Positions 15,267-17,757 of a stretch of 17,757 nt of DNA are shown here, piece by piece. This DNA comes from a bacterium (lineage in GTDB: Bacteria > Cyanobacteriota > Vampirovibrionia > Gastranaerophilales > Gastranaerophilaceae): the NCBI GenBank assembly GCA_017477685.1, contig JAFUUT010000247.1, positions 1 to 17,757 on the forward strand, in the 5' to 3' direction. Within the stretch, counting starts at the first letter, position 1, and every line of letters starts with the position of its first letter. Made by a program: the position numbers and the translations under genes. The notes beneath the pieces were generated by a model that saw only the letters and a list, made by a program, of their open reading frames with translations, had not been told where the DNA came from and made no database searches.

Positions 15267-15295
15267 TTGACAGTTATAAAATAAAAATGTAGAAT
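15267..15295 (+). promoter_or_regulatory. promoter of the pilin-like gene
   Basis: Consensus TTGACA (15267-15272), an optimal 17-nt spacer and TAGAAT (15290-15295). Six bases then lead to the ATG at 15302, so the predicted transcription start is the A of the start codon. There is no Shine-Dalgarno. Confidence 0.75.
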
Positions 15296-15301
15296 AGGTT
15301 A

Positions 15302-16093
15302 ATGAAAATTCGCAATTCAAAAAGATTTGGGTTTACTCTAACAGAAGTATTTATTGTGGTCGGAATAGTGGGTGTTATTGCAGCTATGACAATTCCGACA
15401 TTATTGTCTAAAACAGGAAGCACAAAATACAGAGCTCAATTTATAAAAACACTTTCAACACTTAATCAAGTTGGACGGCTTTCAAAAGCAAGCTACAATT
15501 TCGATTTTGCGGATGTAAAAAAGTGCACCTCAACAACGGACAACCCGAATAGCGATATTACAATTTGTGCAATGTTTAACGGTACATTAACAGGTCATAA
15601 TATAAGTTCCAATGCGCCTAACGGATATAGCCCCACAGGTAGTATCCATTCATCTGCCCATGGACAAATTCCGTCAGGCATGCCTATATTGGAAAGTAGG
15701 AGGCATTACTTAACGCTTGCAGACGGTTCGCTCGTTGTATTCAATAAAAATATGTCAGGCTGCCAACTTCCGCCTGGCATGGGACTTACATATGATAAAG
15801 AGCAAACCCAGCCTGACGGAACAACGAAAATGGTCAAAGCTCTCACGCTTAGCTCAGCTTGCTACGGTTTTATTGATGTAAATGGAACTACTCCTCCAAA
15901 TAAAGAAGTAACTTGCTCTGATAAAGCAACCTCGACATACAATGTCTTAAACTGCAATGTTCCAAACACCGCTGAAAATTCAACAGATATATACCCGATA
16001 GTATTTCATGACGGAGTTGTAGAACCTGCAACTAACGCAGCAATATCGGTTCTCAAATCAGAAAGCAATTCTGACGTATTAAAAAATTATTAA
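15302..16093 (+). CDS. type IV pilin-like (class III signal peptide) protein
   Basis: This 263-residue protein has a prepilin leader: MKIRNSKRFG, cleaved by prepilin peptidase after Gly10, then FTLTEV with the conserved Glu at mature position 5 and a hydrophobic helix to about residue 35. The globular domain holds six cysteines (75, 89, 154, 187, 205, 218), likely disulfide-paired outside the cell, and a FIDVNGTTPPN segment near 190-200 that recurs in pilin-like proteins of this kind. Its length is greater than that of a major pilin, so a minor pilin, pseudopilin or surface adhesin is likely. It has its own promoter. The PilM-PilN/PilO genes lie 3.5 kb upstream on the same strand but not in the same operon, and probably belong to the same machinery. 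Confidence 0.87.
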   Translation: MKIRNSKRFGFTLTEVFIVVGIVGVIAAMTIPTLLSKTGSTKYRAQFIKTLSTLNQVGRLSKASYNFDFADVKKCTSTTDNPNSDITICAMFNGTLTGHNISSNAPNGYSPTGSIHSSAHGQIPSGMPILESRRHYLTLADGSLVVFNKNMSGCQLPPGMGLTYDKEQTQPDGTTKMVKALTLSSACYGFIDVNGTTPPNKEVTCSDKATSTYNVLNCNVPNTAENSTDIYPIVFHDGVVEPATNAAISVLKSESNSDVLKNY

Positions 16094-16099
16094 TGCAAA

Positions 16100-16128
16100 A
16101 TGGAAAGGGCCTCGTCGGCCCTTTCCAT
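16100..16128. terminator. GC-rich hairpin between convergent genes
   Basis: A perfect 12-bp inverted repeat, ATGGAAAGGGCC (16100-16111) with GGCCCTTTCCAT (16117-16128), encloses a 5-nt loop. It lies 6 nt after the pilin-like stop. The plus strand has no T tract after it, while the minus strand continues TTTTGC. It is probably the shared end for the pilin-like gene and for the nitroreductase gene reading toward it. Such a GC-rich stem is unusual for this AT-rich sequence. Confidence 0.6.
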
Positions 16129-16222
16129 TCGTAATGATGAACTCATAATGCAGAACATGCTGCTATTAATATTATTTACTATTTTTTATAAATTTCAACC
16201 CTTATAAAGGATTAATTATTTT

Positions 16223-16735
16223 CTATAATACTTCAACAAGTTCTTCAACTGATTTTGAAGCTTCATGCCTGTCAGACGGTTTGGCATCATCTGCCGGATA
16301 CCCTATCGGGAATAGTGCAACAATCTCATATCCTTTCATTTGCGGGAAGAGTTCTCTTAATTTTACGGGATCAAAATGTCCAACCCAGGTAGAACCCAAA
16401 CCTAAATCATGAATTTCGAGCATCATTTGTGTTGCAACAATTGAAGCATCAATTTCTGCAAAATTTTTACCGTCAAAATTTCTTACATAAGCCCCTTCAT
16501 TTTTTGCACCAACAGCTAATACAACAGAAGCGCCGAACGTAAACGGAGTTGTTTGGGCAACTTTTGAAACCTCTTGAGGTGATTTTATTAACCATATTTT
16601 AAAAGGTTGGGCATTTATAGCTGTCGGAGCAATCATGCCTGCTTCTATAATTTTATCAATTTTCTCCTGCTCAACCGGTTTTGTTGACAATTTTCTGCAA
16701 GAATAGCGTTCATGAGCCAATTTCAAAAAATCCAT
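16223..16735 (-). CDS. nitroreductase family protein (FMN-dependent)
   Basis: An FMN-dependent oxidoreductase of the nitroreductase superfamily, 170 residues from the ATG at 16735. The frame is open to a TTG at 16765, but AAGGAG lies 9 nt before the internal ATG and the protein then opens with MDFLKLAHERYSCRKL, the usual first helix with the FMN-phosphate Arg residues. APTAINAQPF (36-45) matches the SAxNxQPW flavin loop; LGLGSTWVG (111-119) and FPIGYPAD (142-149) are the closing motifs. Members dimerise and reduce nitroaromatics, quinones or other acceptors with NAD(P)H; the physiological substrate cannot be told. It is probably monocistronic, with a TATAAT promoter just upstream. Confidence 0.9.
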   Translation of the reverse strand: MDFLKLAHERYSCRKLSTKPVEQEKIDKIIEAGMIAPTAINAQPFKIWLIKSPQEVSKVAQTTPFTFGASVVLAVGAKNEGAYVRNFDGKNFAEIDASIVATQMMLEIHDLGLGSTWVGHFDPVKLRELFPQMKGYEIVALFPIGYPADDAKPSDRHEASKSVEELVEVL

Positions 16736-16764
16736 ATCAAAAAACTCCTTTTTCTTATTCTGCA

Positions 16765-16794
16765 ATTATATAACAAAATAAAAAGCTGATACAA
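16765..16794 (-). promoter_or_regulatory. promoter of the nitroreductase gene
   Basis: On the minus strand TTGTAT (16794-16789), 18 nt and TATAAT (16770-16765). The start near 16758 leaves a leader of about 23 nt with AAGGAG. The -35 lies inside the terminator hairpin of the upstream gene. Confidence 0.6.
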
Positions 16795-16813
16795 TTAATT
16801 TATATCAGCTTTT
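16779..16813 (-). terminator. rho-independent terminator of the coiled-coil gene
   Basis: On the minus strand AAAAGCTGATA (16813-16803) pairs over 11 bp with TATCAGCTTTT (16791-16781) around an 11-nt loop, followed by the T-rich TTTTATTTT tract. It starts 20 nt after the stop at 16834. Confidence 0.85.
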
Positions 16814-16833
16814 CAATTTATTTATTATAATAC

Positions 16834-17757
16834 CTATATCATTGAATAAGGCCTGAAAAATGATCGTCCATTCGGACCTTCAGTAAGATTGAATCCGGAA
16901 AGATTCGTACACCCCGGAACCACTACTTCTTCAATTTTTCCATATATAGATGAATTATTATCATATATTTTTTTTCTTTCTAGAAGTAGACGCTCATGAA
17001 AACGACTTACTTTGTCTAAGTTTTCATCCAAATATTTTTCTATTTGAGGCAGTTGTGTATTATAGAACTTATCGTCTGCAACAGGCGTCAACAATGCCAT
17101 TGCATTTGCCCTTACTTGTTCTTTTACTTTAGGATTCATTATAAGTTCACCATCAGGAGAAGTCTTTAAAGCTTCTGATATTGAATTAAAGATAAATGAT
17201 GAAGGATAAAATCCCGCAAATAATTGCTGTTCTTTTATTAGTTTTTCACACTTATCTTTGATTGATGGCATTTGGTCAACTTTATCTTCTCTTGCTTTCG
17301 CAAAAATATTATTACGCTCCAATTGAGCAAGGAATTCTTCTTGACCTTTGCCTGTAGTTAAAAATTCGACCAAACTTTCAGCTGCTTTTGATCTGTTCGC
17401 AGCCATATCTTCCAGAGTTTGAAATGCAACTTCCGGCGTAACTGTATCCAATTCGTCAATAGATTTTACTGAACACATTGGTTGATATTTTTCAACAAGC
17501 GCGCGCATTTGTTCAAGTTCTTTATTTTTTTCAGCTAACTGCGCATCCTTTGCTCGCAAACTTTCTACACATCTGTGGCTATTTGCCTCAGATGAGTCAA
17601 ATGCTTTTTGTACATTTTGTTTTTCTTTGGCAAGATTTGCTTGAGTCTGTTCCAAAGATGCTTCAAGATTAGCAATTTTATTATCCTTATCCTGAGCACA
17701 TTCGATAAGAGCCTTTACAACAGCCTCAACATCTTTTGCCTTGTAATTAAAGCTGCC
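16834..17757 (-). CDS. unknown coiled-coil protein, 5' end beyond the window
   Basis: I do not recognise this protein. The frame stays open from the stop at 16834 to the window edge, giving 307 visible residues. The first possible initiator inside the window is a TTG at 17655, which is most likely an internal Leu, so the gene is truncated by the edge rather than starting there. The first roughly 90 visible residues form a charged heptad-like coiled coil (KIANLEASLEQTQ, then AKDAQLAEKNKELEQM). A helical region follows, and the protein ends in a Gly/Asn/Phe-rich tail (GCTNLSGFNLTEGPNGRSF). No membrane span or catalytic motif is visible. A clear terminator follows. Confidence 0.8.
   Translation of the reverse strand, partial: GSFNYKAKDVEAVVKALIECAQDKDNKIANLEASLEQTQANLAKEKQNVQKAFDSSEANSHRCVESLRAKDAQLAEKNKELEQMRALVEKYQPMCSVKSIDELDTVTPEVAFQTLEDMAANRSKAAESLVEFLTTGKGQEEFLAQLERNNIFAKAREDKVDQMPSIKDKCEKLIKEQQLFAGFYPSSFIFNSISEALKTSPDGELIMNPKVKEQVRANAMALLTPVADDKFYNTQLPQIEKYLDENLDKVSRFHERLLLERKKIYDNNSSIYGKIEEVVVPGCTNLSGFNLTEGPNGRSFFRPYSMI

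Noticed and set aside
16736..16765. TTG at 16765 as the nitroreductase start
   Set aside because: It would place AAGGAG inside the coding region and coincide with the last base of the TATAAT. The ATG at 16735 fits the family N-terminus and spacing.
17653..17655. TTG at 17655 as the start of the coiled-coil gene
   Set aside because: The same frame stays open to the window edge with continuous coiled-coil sequence, so this is an internal Leu of a truncated gene.

Overview
This AT-rich window (low GC on inspection) reads like a chromosome segment of a host-associated, fermentative, non-photosynthetic relative of the cyanobacteria (Gastranaerophilales/Vampirovibrionia, formerly Melainabacteria). 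That placement is inference. It rests on the type IV pilin-like protein with the FTLTEV...AAMTIPTL leader, the cyanobacteria-style compact sigma-70 factor, the ADP-forming acetyl-CoA synthetase, and unknown proteins carrying an N-terminal CDxVSFSGNS segment of a kind I recall from that order. No 16S, tRNA or marker-tree evidence is available. I saw no CRISPR array, insertion sequence, integrase, tRNA or rRNA.

Layout. 1-670: a small XRE-type regulator (-) and an unrecognised 87-residue gene (+). 692-2875: ADP-forming acetate-CoA ligase (-) with an unusual cysteine-rich tail, ending in a clear terminator. 3021-5906: two tandem, paralogous, internally repetitive proteins of unknown function (-). 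5991-9415: a minus-strand run of a TatD-type radical SAM protein, a principal-type sigma factor, an RlmB/TrmH-type rRNA methyltransferase and nadA. 9492-11851: a plus-strand pair, a PilM-PilN (GspL-like) fusion followed by PilO, i.e. the inner-membrane alignment complex of a type IV pilus or related system. 11852-12709: a second radical SAM protein with a SPASM-like cysteine cluster (-), its stop codon directly abutting that of pilO. 12810-13562: a short DRE-TIM/HMGL-like aldolase (+). 13541-13924: an orphan response-regulator receiver (-). 14012-15208: phosphoglycerate kinase (+) with a textbook terminator. 15302-16093: a type IV pilin-like protein (+). 16223-16735: nitroreductase family protein (-). 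16834-17757: an edge-truncated coiled-coil protein (-).

Main points for a second look. (1) nadA is split by an in-frame TAA at 9236-9238. Both halves keep family motifs, and the downstream half has its own GGAG and ATG right after the stop. (2) Several genes without a Shine-Dalgarno have a -10 element ending 6-7 nt before the ATG, as expected for leaderless mRNAs. (3) The tandem unknown proteins share an N-terminal motif and an ungapped internal duplication. (4) The PilM part of the pilus fusion has lost its nucleotide-binding motifs. (5) The acetate-CoA ligase ends in three CxC units. Most of the rest is ordinary housekeeping and fermentative metabolism. I do not see a clear new multi-gene defence or biosynthetic system here.
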